From: Owenia fusiformis | Lineage: Eukaryota > Annelida > Polychaeta > Sabellida > Oweniidae | NCBI GenBank assembly: GCA_903813345.2 | Contig: CAIIXF020000011.1 | Span: 687,001 to 751,000, forward strand | DNA: 64,000 nt | Reading direction: 5' to 3' | Part shown: piece by piece, positions 22,086 to 34,102 of the stretch | How positions within the stretch are numbered: the first letter of the stretch is position 1 | Layout of the letters: each line of letters starts with the position of its first letter | Notes under the pieces: model-generated | The model's input: the letters and a program-made list of their open reading frames with translations, nothing else | Told to the model about the DNA's origin: nothing | Database searches by the model: none | Program-made: the position numbers and the translations under genes

Positions 22086-22683
22086 GAATATCACAATCAT
22101 ATGTTGCATACTTGGCATCGTTGGATATAACTTGTTACTTGCAACAAATTGTCCTTTTGAAATAACATGAATTTAGGACCTGTATAATAGCATGCGTTCA
22201 CAACAAGTCCATCCAACTAATTTAGCATACTGTAAAACTTCATCTTGGTCGCATACATTTTCTTCTAGAGCTTTGTATATCATATATGACATTGCCTGCC
22301 TCATATAGAGCACCAGAACATTTTCATTTTGGGTAGTAACAATTAAGAACATTTTTGTTATGGATCAAGTAACCTACCCGATGAACTTCGTCATTGCATT
22401 TTAATATTATTTTAGTGATAAACATGTATTTTGTAAAGAAATGTAAATTGATGCGCACTCTGGGTTATGCCACACATATAACAGGCCCATAGTCAGGCAG
22501 GTGGAGGGGGTGTGGTTGTGTCTATAAAAGTATTTTATTATGCGTACATACACACAGGTTTTAACCTATATAAATATATTATTCAATATTTAAATGTATG
22601 AATTTTCAATACTGAAAATAGTGAAAAAATGATGCCCTGATAGCCACCACAAGAGAATGAATTCTGCCTCGCTATTCAAAGCT

Positions 22684-23085
22684 ACCTCATCTGTATTTTG
22701 CCTCACCTGTAGTTTGTTTAATCTGTATTTTGCCTCATCTGTATTTTGCCTCACCTGTGTTTTGCCTCCTCTGTATTTTACCTCATTTGTATTTTGCCTC
22801 ACCTGTGTTTTGCCTCTTCTGTATTTTGCCTCACCTGTATTTTGCCTCTTTTGTATTTTACTTCATTTATATTTTGCCTCACCTGTATTTTGCCTCACCT
22901 GTGTTTTGCCTCTTCTGTATTTTGCCTCATCTGTATTTTACCTCATTTATATTTTGCCTCACCTGTGTTTGGCCTCTTCTGTATTTTGCCTCATTTGTAT
23001 TTTGCCTCCTCTGTATTTTACCTCATTTGTATTTTGCCTCACTTGTATTTTTTCTCACTTGTATTTCGCCTCATCTATTTCAATT
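22684..23085. repeat. Minisatellite, 16-bp units
   Basis: About 25 copies of 'tcacctgtattttgcc' and variants (tcatctg, tcctctg, tcatttg; ttttacc). Because 16 is not a multiple of three and the unit has no stop in any frame, all three + frames stay open here. They give look-alike hydrophobic Cys/Leu/Phe-rich frames that are not genes. Confidence 0.92.
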
Positions 23086-23099
23086 TGCCTAACCTATTA

Positions 23100-24015
23100 A
23101 TTTAAACTAACTCTGCTTATCTAAATTTGGCTTATTATCAGGACTTTTGGCCAGTTGAATTGAATTTTATTTTTCAAGATTACTGTTCTGAATTCATATA
23201 GGGCTATTGTATGAGTGGCATAATCAATTGATAATGATTGATTCCGTTGTACTTTTTCAAAGATGTATAGTCATATGATATACGATACTATTTAAATTAG
23301 CGAGCAAACATTTATCATTACAGCCAGTTAGCAGGCTAAGAAGCAACTGAAGGGAGCATAGACCAGAACACGTGTCTGGGAATGACATCTGTCATAGATA
23401 AGGCCAGCCCCCTTGACAAATGATTTGTAGGTTTAATGTTAGAGGCTGGCCCTATCTGAGACGATCTGTTGCTACATAATTTAAATCAAGTTTAATTAAT
23501 TAAACTTACAATTTAACATTATTTATAAAATAAAATATTCTAAAATTATAAGAATTTTTTGTTTAGTCTGCTCGCTATTTCTGATTCTCTGTTTAAAGAT
23601 CTTAAAAACACAATTAGAGTAACCCCCTGATTTTTTCGTGTTATTTGTTGTAAAACAAGTTTGTTTATCAACTTATCAATTCTGAGAATTGAATTAATTC
23701 GCTAACTGTATCAATTCGATGATTGTTCCTAGCCATGAATTTCCACTTACATCAATATAAATTCAAATTAAATTTAAAAAGCCCGCTCAAATTTGTCCAG
23801 TCTGATTGGCTTTTTCCTTTAGATTATTTTGGCTTGGAGAAGCCATATTTATTACTTCTAAGGGGTGACAATAGATAAATCCTCCAAAAAACATTGTATT
23901 CTGTTTTCTACTTATTGCGTTCAATTCTGACAGTTGGTTGTATTTTTGGTTGTCCTGTTGATATCCTCAATATATTGTCGATATCGTGCTTATGATTTGG
24001 TCTCAAGATATATCT
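23100..24015. other. Unassigned DNA with a short foldback
   Basis: No gene is seen. A 65-bp foldback at about 23395-23460 pairs 'gataaggccagcc' with 'ggctggccctatc'. The words 'tttagtctgctcgctat' (23562) recur at 25387, and a weaker relative appears near 45500-45600, marking a dispersed repeat. Confidence 0.45.
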
Positions 24016-24021
24016 AAGGTA

Positions 24022-24583
24022 CAGGGTGGTCAAAAAAACTGGAAACCCTAACACAATTTTCCTAATATCTTTGTCATTTTAAGAAATAACTTTGCACATT
24101 TGTACATGACTCAATTTCCTATTTGCCTACCCTCTTTCATGACCATCAGATTGATAGTCACAGTGTTACAGCACTTTAAAGAACATACCCGGTGGCCACT
24201 ATTGCGCTGTAGACCAACCTGTACATGTCGTCCAAAATGTCCCTACCTATGGGAATATGGCAGAGATAGAGTGTATAAGAATGACCTCAGGACAATTGCA
24301 GACCTCAAAAGTGAGATCATCTGTATCATTCAGGTCATACCTGCTGAGGAATGCATTTGGATCATTGACAACTGTGCAGGTTTGCCTACAGCGCAATAAT
24401 GCCAAACCTGAAGCATGTTGTTCAAAGTGCTATAAAATTGTGACTATCAGTCTGATGGTCATGAAAAATAGTAGGGTAGTAGGAAATTGAATGATGTACA
24501 CATGTGTGAAATATCAGGGAGTAATTTCTTAAAATGACAAAGATATGAGGAAAATGCAGGGTTTCCGTTTTTGACCACCCTGT
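24022..24583. mobile_element. Mariner-like palindromic MITE (562 bp)
   Basis: The ends CAGGGTGGTCAAAAA and TTTTTGACCACCCTG are flanked by TA on both sides. The inner sequence is also palindromic: 'atgaccatcagattgatagt' near 24139 is mirrored by 'actatcagtctgatggtcat' near 24442. The end sequence and TA target fit Tc1/mariner elements. It has no coding capacity. Confidence 0.85.
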
Positions 24584-24654
24584 ACATATGATGTTTTATG
24601 AGCAATTATATTGGGACATTACTGATTGTCCAGAATAGAAATCTGGACGACTCG

Positions 24655-25366
24655 ATCCTTTTAATTCTAATAATTGTATATCGATTGGATACAAATGCAT
24701 AGTGATAAAAATATATGTTTCTCCCTCCCCTCTCCAATATTTTCTCAATTGATATGGGTAACATACTCCCTATGTACCTATGGAACATTTTAAGACTATA
24801 ATTCCCAAAGAAGGGAATATTATGTTTATCCTGAACTTCAATGAAGACAACATGAATATTTAACCACTTTAAGAGGTTGAAATACTCATTGGTATCAAAA
24901 GGTATACTGTAATCTATAAATAGAGATATTTTTGCCTCTAGTCTCATTTTTAAACGGCCTATATTTGCGTACTTAACATTGGTGGCAACATATTTCAATT
25001 TCAAACCAGGGGAAACAGAAGCAAACTCACTGACATCGTTGAGAGATTGTCTGGAATGGGAGACAATAGTGATTACAGGGGGTATTGTATTCTTCGATTA
25101 CGATTGCATGATTGAAGCACTTTTCATTACTGAGTATGTTTTATTACGTGTTCTGTTGGTTATGTATTTCCGTACCATCATCGATTTGTTTATTCCTAAA
25201 AATCAAATTTTATTTTCTTTACGTGATTGATCATTAAAAAACACAAGTTAAGAAGAAACTTGAACATTAATTAATCTATAAAAATTCAGTTTTCCTGGAA
25301 TAAAGTATGCACTTTTGTGATTTTTAGAAAATAGACATGACAAGGAATGACATGAGCCAAAAATAT
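24655..25366. repeat. Direct duplication, copy A (no MITE)
   Basis: About 710 bp starting 'attctaataattgtat' and ending 'agaaaatagacatgaca' is repeated at 25420-27027. This copy lacks the MITE found in copy B, so it shows the empty site. Both copies share a + strand open frame (24979-25230 here) starting 'MVATYFNFK'. It is not recognisable and is probably chance. Confidence 0.8.
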
Positions 25367-25419
25367 TCTAAAATTGAAACTTTTTTTGTTTAGTCTGCTC
25401 GCTATATCTGATTCTCTCT

Positions 25420-27027
25420 TTAATTCTAATAATTGTATAACGATTGGCTACAAAGGCATAGTGATAAAAATAGATGTCTCCCCTCCCCTCTCTCTCTAAT
25501 ATTCTCTCTATTAATATAGGCTACAGATATGAAATATAAGAGGGAGGGGTAACATATTCCCATATACCTATGGAACATTTTTAAAACTATAATTCCCAAA
25601 CAAGGGAATATAATGTTTATCCTGAACTTCAATGAAGACAACATGAATATTTAACCATTTTAAGAGGTTTAAGTACTCATTGGTATCCAAGTGTGCACTC
25701 CCCTCCATAAGTTTGGCAACCTTTTTCCGCCATTGAACTACGTGTTAAAGTCTCTTTACGTTTGAATTTTTATTTACTTAACCGGCGATGAAATAACTTA
25801 TAATATTAATGGAAACGTAACTTGACTTTATTTCCAATACCTCAAATTTTCTCAATTTTTTCCTCAATTACAATAGGTCGAAAATTGATGATAAATTTGA
25901 TGAATTTTTGGAAATCGTCATTTCCATGTAATCCAATGGGAAATGAAGGGTTCGGGGCAAATCAGAAATCAGGATATCTATTCAGTAAAAGATTCAGCAA
26001 AAAATATTTTTATATAGAAAATTGAATTGTCTAACTTTTTTGAACACTAAGTGTTTAGTTTATTTGATGAATATTAAAGTTACAGCGCTTCAAAGTCATT
26101 TTTGAAAATAATTTTTCGCCTCCTGTGTTATTTCAATGGGAGAGTTTTTTTGAAAAACAATTTTGACTTTCAAGCCCTATAACTTTGTTGAACCTGAAGA
26201 AACATATCAATTTTTTGTTAAATAAAGTTAGCAATTCAATTGCCTGCCTAACTCGTATTTTTTGCAAGGACTCGGATGGATGGATATTCTGTCATATGAC
26301 TTGCGGCAAACCTACCATTTCCCATTGGTTAACATGGGAATGTCGATTTTCAAAAATTCATCAAATTTATCATCAATTTTCGACCTATTGTAATTGAGGA
26401 CAAAAATTGAGAAAATTTGGAGGTATTGGAATTAAAGTCAAATTACGTTTCCATCAATAGTATAAGTATTTTCATCGCAGGTTAAGTAAATAAAAATTCA
26501 AATGTAAAGAGGCTTTAACACGTAGTTTAATGGGGGAAAAAAGGTTGCCAAACTTATGGAGGGGAGTGTATATACTGTAATCTATAAATAAAGATATTTT
26601 TGCCTTTAGTCTCATTTTTAAACAGCCTCTATTTGCGTACTTAACATTGGTGGCAACATATTTCAATTTCAAAACGGGGGAAACAGAAGCAAACTCACTG
26701 ACATTGAGAGATTGTCGGGAATGGGAGACAATAGTGAATACAGGGGGTATTGTATTCTTTGATTTCTATTGTATGATTGAAGCACTTTTCATTACTGAGT
26801 ATGTTTTATTACGTGTCCCGTTGGTTATGTATTTCCATACGACCATCGATTTGTTTATTCCTAAAAGTCAAATTTTATTTTCTTTACGTGATAGATCATT
26901 AAAAACACAAGTTAAGAAGAGACTTGAACGTTAATTAATCTATACAAATTCAATTTTCCTGGAATAAAGTATGCACTTTTGTGATTTTTAGAAAATAGAC
27001 ATGACAAGACATGACATGACCAAAATC
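25420..27027. repeat. Direct duplication, copy B (with MITE)
   Basis: This is the second copy of the 24655-25366 unit, in the same direction. It is split by the 0.87-kb MITE at 25696-26568 and has a small extra segment near 25505-25545. The open frame at 26647-26934 corresponds to that of copy A, with several changes but a preserved length; its product is unknown. Confidence 0.8.
25696..26568. mobile_element. TA-site MITE 'CACTCCCCTCC' family, copy 1
   Basis: The 873-bp element starts CACTCCCCTCCATAAGTTTG and ends with its inverse, followed by TA; the left flank reads TG. The arms pair over most of the length. Copies 37156-38032 and 38479-39353 are nearly identical. Copy A of the surrounding duplication lacks it, which proves insertion after the duplication or loss from copy A. 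Ends and TA target fit Tc1/mariner. No coding frame. Confidence 0.88.
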
Positions 27028-27029
27028 CA

Positions 27030-29300
27030 TGTTATTTGATTCGTGCATTATCTACAACCTAGTAGCGAAAGGGTAAAATAATTGTTTCATGTTAACGTAA
27101 AAACAGAAACCCCAACACAACCCCAAACCGAAAGCATATTATAATTAGAACCCCTCTTACATAACTATTCGGGAGAAACATATACAAAAAGAGGAAGACA
27201 ACCAATGGGGGGTCACTCCAACCCACGCATCCCCCTCCTCCGCATTTGCCATTACGACGACGCGTTTTGATAAGTAACAACGTATTTTGTATGTAATGGA
27301 CTTACACTTATGAAAGTAATTCAAATCAATATTGTATCATATTGGCTAAATCAGAAGTAATAAAGTCAGGCAATACATTGGCAAAATGTAATCAGAAAGG
27401 CGGATTCATTGTTATTTGTTTTAATTGATGTTTATTATAGGTTTTAGTATCATGGGCACCAAGTGAACTTGTACCGAATCAATTGTGTTGAATAGAACAC
27501 CCGCAGTGAGTAGAAACGAAGACGATGAAATCTGTTAAATTGACATTATAAAAAATGAATCCTCGGAACTTATACATGGTATCGTTCAAAATACTAAGTA
27601 ACCCTGGAAAGTGCTATCCATAACTTGAAGAAAATATATCATAACTTATCTATAATGTATATGAGAGTTATTGGAGATCAAATATTAGAAATGAAGAAAT
27701 GCAAATTTTTTCTACATGTTCATTTCATTCAAACAAAGGCATTTTAAGTGCTTTTTGACATTTTGACTTCATATCTTAGACATTGAATAGTCAACTTTTT
27801 ACAAGATTTTACAAGATTTACTAGACTTACAAGTTTTACAAGATTTACTAAATTTACTAGATTTATAGTCTACCTCCGTCCCTGGCTAGTAGACAATAAT
27901 TCAATGTGGAGGTTAAAAACAAAGTTTAAAATTACCGATGAACATGAGGGTGAATTGGTAAGGGATATTCAGGACGTTTTAGCAGACTATTTGCTTTATG
28001 AATCCTGCATGATTCCCAACAGCTGAATTCATTTGTGAACTATTTCGTTTGCTATATATACACTGGCGGAACCAGGGAGGCGGGGCCATGGGGCCCGCCC
28101 TATGGCCCCAAACGTTTTTGAGCGAAAATCTTTTCTTTGTAAGGCCTCACAAATAGGTCTTTCGGCAGTTCCAGCTATGAGGCGCAAGTACTAACTGTCC
28201 GTGACACGCGCACAGGTGGTTGACAGCGAACAATTTGCGTGCCGAGTTACTGATGTCTATGTTCTGAGTAGTCAATTTACAATAAAGCCGTCCTGTATAA
28301 TATATATATGGAATTATTACAATTTACAATCTATGCATTATTGTACTTGCAGATGAATTGTAGTTTTACCTGTCTCTATTGTTGAATGTCATTTCTATAC
28401 AAACACTGTTATTACTGATCTTTGAAGTCCAGTGTCTCAGAAGCCGACATCGGCTGTTGGATTTTTAGAATATGTATTTATTTGTGCCAAATGTAAATAA
28501 TAAAGTACTATAAAACAATGGTTTAAAAGTTACCAGTTTTAATCTAGTCTGATTGCTCTATATTGTATTAATAGGGGACAATGAGACCGCTGTATTTGAT
28601 TAACAGTGCATGTCTTATAATTGAAAACCATGTACATGTAGCAAGATCATTGAGGAATCCACTTAATGTTTGTTGTAGAAAAAATATGGTGATCTTGCAA
28701 CAAAATCCAAAGGAGAAGTATTTTAATGCTACTGGTTTTTCTTTTTTATTTATAAAATTTACACGTTCTTTGTACACTGATACTTATTCACTGATTGTTT
28801 TGCCTTACAATGCTTTTACTTGTACATTTTACTTTGATGTTTAATTCAATTTCATGAGCCAAACAATAATTTAATGCACTCTTCAGTTGTTATTTATGAA
28901 TAATGTATAATGCTCATTGACTATGTTCTGAATCAACCATTGTGCTGGTGCACTAACTGGTTTTTAATGCTACTGTTATCTCTTAATTATACACTGTGGC
29001 TGATATTTAATCCACTTACAATGCTCTTAATTGTACTCTTTACAGTTGTTATTTATGAGATTGTATTTGGTATTTGTGTATTCTATAATATTTCATATTT
29101 CTGTTTAGATAACTGATCAAATAATTTTGTGTTGAAACATAATTATGAACAGTAAAATTTTGTAGAAATAGGCTATTGCTCGCAAAATCGATAAAAATTG
29201 AGAAGGTGTTTTTTGACCCCCATGTCACATAAATGGTTATATCTCGAGCCAGGGTTGTTGAAAATTGTTCTATTAGGGATGTTTCAGCTATTCGGAATCT
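27030..29300. other. Unassigned DNA
   Basis: No gene is recognised. Near 27800-27870 there is a short repeat of 'acaagatttactag' words. Around 28065 'tggcggaaccagggaggcgg' resembles hAT element ends seen in many marine animals, but no partner end is found. Small open frames at 28581-28844 and 28910-29116 are hydrophobic and look like chance. Confidence 0.4.
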
Positions 29301-29385
29301 GAAAGTGAGCTTTACAGGGAAAGTGAAAGTCAGATTTCAAGGGTCATGTCATAAGGGTTTAGAAAGAAACAACAATTTATTTCCA

Positions 29386-30180
29386 AAAGGATCTTGTACA
29401 CCTGCCATTATGATCTCCCCATGAACAAAATGAATCATTTTTAGGTGTAATATAAAGAATACAATGTTACATAATACTTTGGAAAATATTTAAGCGTTTG
29501 GCCCCACATTGGCTGAGGTTGGGGTCATTAAGTTCAGCAAGGGTGTATTGACTTGACATTGGATGTGTTCTATTGACTTAACGTGTGGATACCATCCGAT
29601 TCCAATGGAGGCCATTGGTTTCTATTGATTTTCACAAAAATACCTAAAATACACTATGACCTGAATCGATTGCAAATTAAATAATTTCACAATATGACAC
29701 AAATGGTATTTCAGATCAGATGTGCAAATATAAAGTTTGCAATCGATTCAGGTCATACTTCAAATTAAAGATTATTCATTTTTTCATCATTTTTTCCTAC
29801 AAAATGGCTATAGAAAAATGCTTCAAAAGCAACTTTTACACTTATGAAATCCCATACAACTTTGTAAATCCAAAGATTATGCTGTTATGATTCATTAATT
29901 AATAACATATTTTGATAAGATGCAGGGATGTGTAGGATGCAAATGGATTTTGACAGACACAAAAATACTTCCTGGTTTGGCATCTCTACCCCTGTACACT
30001 TTATGATTGAATATTGCCCTAAAAAGTGGCCCATTCATCAATACAGTGCTGAATATAGGTCAACAAGATACTAGTGTACATATAAATGTAATAATAAAAG
30101 CAGTATATTTATTTTGAAAAACCAGATGAATTTATTTTTGTTCATGGGGAGATCATAATGGCAGGTGTACAAGATCCTTT
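29386..30180. mobile_element. MITE inserted in the Harbinger element
   Basis: The inverted ends AAAGGATCTTGTACACCTGC (29386) and its inverse (30180) continue through 'atgatctccccatgaac'. TTTATTTC occurs next to both ends and may be the target duplication, though its exact edge is ambiguous. Inside is a second foldback (29655-29757) with ends 'tatgacctgaatcgattgca'. A diverged copy of the whole, including this inner foldback, lies at 59173-59950. Confidence 0.75.
29655..29757. repeat. Inner foldback of the MITE
   Basis: 'tatgacctgaatcgattgca' and its inverse enclose about 60 bp. The same pair occurs at 59619-59715, so it is an original part of this MITE family. Confidence 0.75.
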
Positions 30181-30258
30181 ATTTCAGAATTTTATCCGTT
30201 TGTAAACTCCACTAGTTACTCTCAGACTCAGATGAAGATAACTCAATACCTAATTGGT

Positions 30259-31832
30259 TTAATATCTTTGGCATTTTTTTGTCCATGAAACGTATTTCAA
30301 TTGATTGTTTCTTGTTATCTCTGTTCGACTTATCTTCTTTTTAGGCTTTCCTTTTGTCGTTGTTTTTTTCTTTTTGTTTGATTTGGTCACTTCATCACTT
30401 CTAGATGATTCTTGCTCCATTAGTGTATCCCTGTAGTTGTCATTACTATCCTCACTCATTAGCTCATCTACATCAAAAAGAATGGGCCTCTTTCGTCCTC
30501 TTGATGGTCCTTGACTTGGTGCAACATGTGAAGGCCCTTGGGTAGCAGATGGTTGAATTTTACGTCCTTTTGATGGTTTTGGCTTGATTGAACTCTGGCA
30601 GGCCCTTGGGTAATAGTTGGCTGACCATCTTCCTTGGGTTTTGGGGGTTGAGGAACATTTGTTGTTAGAGGGGATCATTTTGGTGACTTATTGGCATATT
30701 TTAACTCCATTGCCAACACCTGTTGGATTACAGCACTGAAAAATACAGGAGATAGAATAGTTAGACAGATGTGAAGCACTGTTACAGTACGAAGTCATTG
30801 CAAATAGGAGTAGTTTCTCTTCTTTTGTAAATAATACTGCACTATTCTTCTTCCTCTCCTGAAAAATTGTATGTAATGAAATAATATGATATTACCAGGG
30901 ATCCTTGATATTACCCCTTACAATCATGTGTGATATATACACACAATATTGCACATGCATGAAACAAGGAAACCTTATCAGCAAATGTGGATACGTTTCA
31001 TGTAAACTCTACAAAAACGGGTAAACAAATACATATTTATTTATCTAGACTCAATTATTATCAAGAGAATCATAAACAATAATAAATACATACCTTTCTG
31101 TTCCGACATTTTACAGTCAATTCCTGTGAAGAGTGAACATCAATGAAGAAGGCAATAAGTGTTTGATTGAAAAAATGAGATTTGCATTGTTTTCCAATTA
31201 GAAAAATGAGTAAACATGAATAGCTCGAAATCTAACGGTGAGGTTTTGTTTTAAAAAATCATGGATATCAAGGCTAAATATAGTTATACAGTAAACATGA
31301 AAAAGCAATGCTTGGACCCTTCATATTCACACAAAAAATTAATTAGTAAATGATGTTTGATATTTGTGAGAATAAGTTGTTCGAGGTGCAATGCTCTACA
31401 AACACCAGACTAAAGGGTGGATTAGGATCAATGACATACATAGAAATTAATTTAAAAATATTTCATGATAATTATCTCAAACAAAAGCAGTTAGCGAAGG
31501 ATACGTTTCATTACACTCAATAAATAGTTATCACTTTTGACTATATATACATATTTCATGGGAATGTATTTCCATCTGCTCAAGATATCATATTTTAGCT
31601 TCGAAATTCACAATCGTTGGATAATACATTTGTCTCAGAATGATAGGCCACCCTGTAGCAATGTAGCTTTCACTTTAAGTGCACCCTTGAGAATAATGAA
31701 CTTACTTTCAAATTGGTCTTGCTTTTGTGGTGTATGTGACTTTTTAGCAAATCTGCCACGCTCATTTCTTTCCAGAACCATCTTGTTCAAATGTATCACT
31801 ACTGTATACGCGCATGTATAGACAGATGACAT
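30259..31832 (-). pseudogene. Harbinger accessory gene region
   Basis: Reading on the minus strand, a first exon-like piece starts near 31800 ('MVLERNERGRFAKKSHTP') and ends at a good donor 'gaaagtaagttc'. A 30-bp piece at 31094-31123 has an AG acceptor and GTATG donor and encodes 'ELTVKCRNRK'. A larger open frame at 30259-30678 is rich in Lys, Ser and Pro ('KKKKTTTKGKPKKKISR') with an acidic patch. Harbinger elements carry a second gene that imports the transposase into the nucleus, often with basic stretches. I see no clear Myb/SANT domain here. Integrity is uncertain; the first exon also exists as a relic at 14580-14635. Confidence 0.5.
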
Positions 31833-32117
31833 AGATATACATATAAATTATATATTGCGCCTGTATTTACTTACATGGGAATATATTCCCTTTGGAAAAA
31901 ATGCAAATGCATGAACATTTATTTTCATCTTATATATGACTTCAAGCTAAAATATTATTTCATATTTATATTTTTATAGCTAGTTTAACATGAATAATAG
32001 ATCCATGAGAACAATGTTCTTTGTTTTTTAAATTGATGGGTTTACTGTGAATTCAATAAATTACAATTTGCAAGGGGTAAGTATACTGTATGAGCTAGCA
32101 AGTGGTTTTGTATTTTA
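31168..32117 (-). repeat. Harbinger segment shared with 13813-15038 (inverted)
   Basis: This part of the Harbinger element is repeated in opposite direction at 13813-15038. It covers the first accessory exon and its upstream region. About 160 bp in the middle (31340-31490) is missing from the other copy. Confidence 0.7.
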
Positions 32118-32783
32118 TGTTAGGCCAGGGTAATTAAATCAGTTGTTACTCTTCTATTTTTCAAAATTGATACGGGAATGACGGTTTTTATATTAACTTT
32201 TTTGTCTATCTAAAATGCTGATGAAGGACGGGATGATTTTTTTTTTAAAATAACTGTAAAAACAAATAACTAATTTTGAAGGAAATAAACTGAGTTTATG
32301 TTGAATTTATATGTTGAATTTAGCCTACTTTACTGGTATATTTGACCATATATCAGTACCACGATATTGTCAATTATCCTGATCCATAAAAAGTAAAAAA
32401 GTGTTTCACACGCCATGGATGCGCGCGATGTGCGGTGTTTTTTCTCAGAAATGGCAGAAAAAAGGTGGAGGGGGATTTGTCGTGTGACACACAAACTGAC
32501 CAATACATGAGGGTATTAGCTACTTTTCACATAAACCAAAGGAGGACAGTGCTTTTATTTCAACTGGGAGCTTACCTCCACACGACTGATCATGTGACCA
32601 TGATGGTGGTCCCCTTTAAATACTTCAATGAATGTATTGTATACATACAAATACTATATATAGTCTACTTACATACTATATACCCATTGAAGCTTTTGAA
32701 ATAGATCCTGAGTTGTTTAGGCAATTTTTTCAGGGAGAATGTCAAAAATAGTGAAGTATTTTTATGATTGAATTTTCAGTAGA

Positions 32784-33670
32784 ATGCGCACTTTGAGCCT
32801 AAGAGAGAAACATGCATTAGTTGCATTGCTTATGTTTCTAGCTGCACCACCACCGGAAGGCCTTCAAAGTGAGATAATTCCAACCCTATTGTTTTTATTG
32901 GTGCCTCCTCCAGATCCGTTGTTAAATTTTCGTAACAGATTGGGCGCAGATAACAACAATTGGCAAGGACGAGATGTCCTTGGATTATTTGAAAAACACC
33001 CATATGAGTTTTTTGAAACTGTTGGTGAAACAGTTAATACATTTCATGTTGGTAATTTTCTGCCTTGAACTTTTGGTATGCGACATAACATGTCACCTCA
33101 CAATAAACTACTCCTCACATTGATCTGGCTGAGAATCAGATCGTACCCTTGTTATCCTCTACTCTCCCTGATGTTCGATGTTAGCATTACAACTGTGTCA
33201 CGAGGCATTAATGACGTTTGGCCAATATTATGGGAACTATATGCATCCAATGTACGCTGGCCATCTCGATCTTGAAGAATGAAATGCAATAAGGAATAAT
33301 TAGAATGATCTCCCATTTGCAATTGGCTCTATTGATGGAACATCCCATGAAATTAACAGGCCAGAAAATGAACCCCAAGCACTTTTTTACTCTGGAAATA
33401 GAGGATACCATTGTATGCATACCCAAGTAATAGTAGATAATAACAATGACCTTCGTTATGTCCAAAGTGGCTTTTTAGGTCATATGAATGATGCACAAAC
33501 ATTTGGCTATATGGCAAATATTGGGCCCGGGGGACCTTTAGTATTCAATGAAGACTGTAGACTTTTAGCTGATAAAATATGTCCATGTCGATACCCACTC
33601 CTTAGGAAGTATAAAAGTTCTGAAATACGCAGAAAACCCCTAAATTTACGTAAACAATTTAGCGGCTAAA
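32784..33670 (+). pseudogene. Harbinger-like transposase relic (DDE superfamily 4)
   Basis: Three consecutive + strand frames carry it. 32784-33068 is an N-terminal region with 'ALVALLMFLAAPPPEG'. 33078-33275 contains 'SPHNKLLLTLIWLRIRSYPC' and 'TTVSRGINDVWPILWE', typical of DDE_4 transposases. Then in a third frame come 'LPFAIGSIDGTSHEINRP', with the first catalytic Asp in 'GSIDGT', and 'HTQVIVDNNNDLRYVQSGFL' with the second Asp. The frame ends at 33669 soon after 'LADKICPCRYPLL', before the region where the last acidic residue is expected. Stops and frame changes between the pieces show that it is dead. Confidence 0.85.
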
Positions 33671-34102
33671 CAGAAAAATTGGGAGTAGGCGGTGTTATGT
33701 AGAGCATGTGATTGGTCACATCAAGGTTTTTAAGGTTATAGGTACACTTTTTCGCCACCCACGACAACATCTGGCAAAGCTCACATAATTGTGTGCCGGT
33801 CTTACTATAAGGAGGGTCTCTTTGAGACTACTTAAACTGCTCAATCAACTGTTCTATCAATACATGTAATATTCAGTACAAGATAATATACTTTGTGGCA
33901 TAGTTCTAATAAATGTTATCCACAGCGAATAACAAATAAAAGCATCTTGAAATTATTTTAATGTTGCTATATTCTCTAAAAAGCACAGTGATGTTTTTAG
34001 CTTTGAAACTATTGATTTATCAGTTATAATAAACGTTTAATGCAACTGAACTTATGACATGACCCCTGAAATCTGACTTTCACTTTCCCTGTGAAGCTCA
34101 CT

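Larger units (their letters stand above)
29304..34102 (+). mobile_element. Harbinger-like DNA transposon (4.8 kb), decayed, with insertion
   Basis: The left end AGTGAGCTTTACAGGGAAAG (29304) and the inverse at 34102 pair for about 55 bp, through 'gaaagtcagatttca' and 'ggtcatgtcataag'. Inside are a transposase relic on the + strand (32784-33670) and an accessory gene on the - strand (about 30259-31810). This divergent two-gene layout is typical of Harbinger elements. A 0.8-kb MITE has landed near the left end. The target duplication is not clear. Confidence 0.75.

Noticed and set aside
22657-23105. Three overlapping + frames of 119-147 residues, Cys/Leu/Phe-rich, looking like membrane proteins
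   Set aside because: All three arise from the 16-bp minisatellite whose unit has no stop in any frame.
33700-33840. Possible tRNA or small RNA gene after the Harbinger transposase
   Set aside because: I could not find a cloverleaf or A/B boxes with proper spacing.
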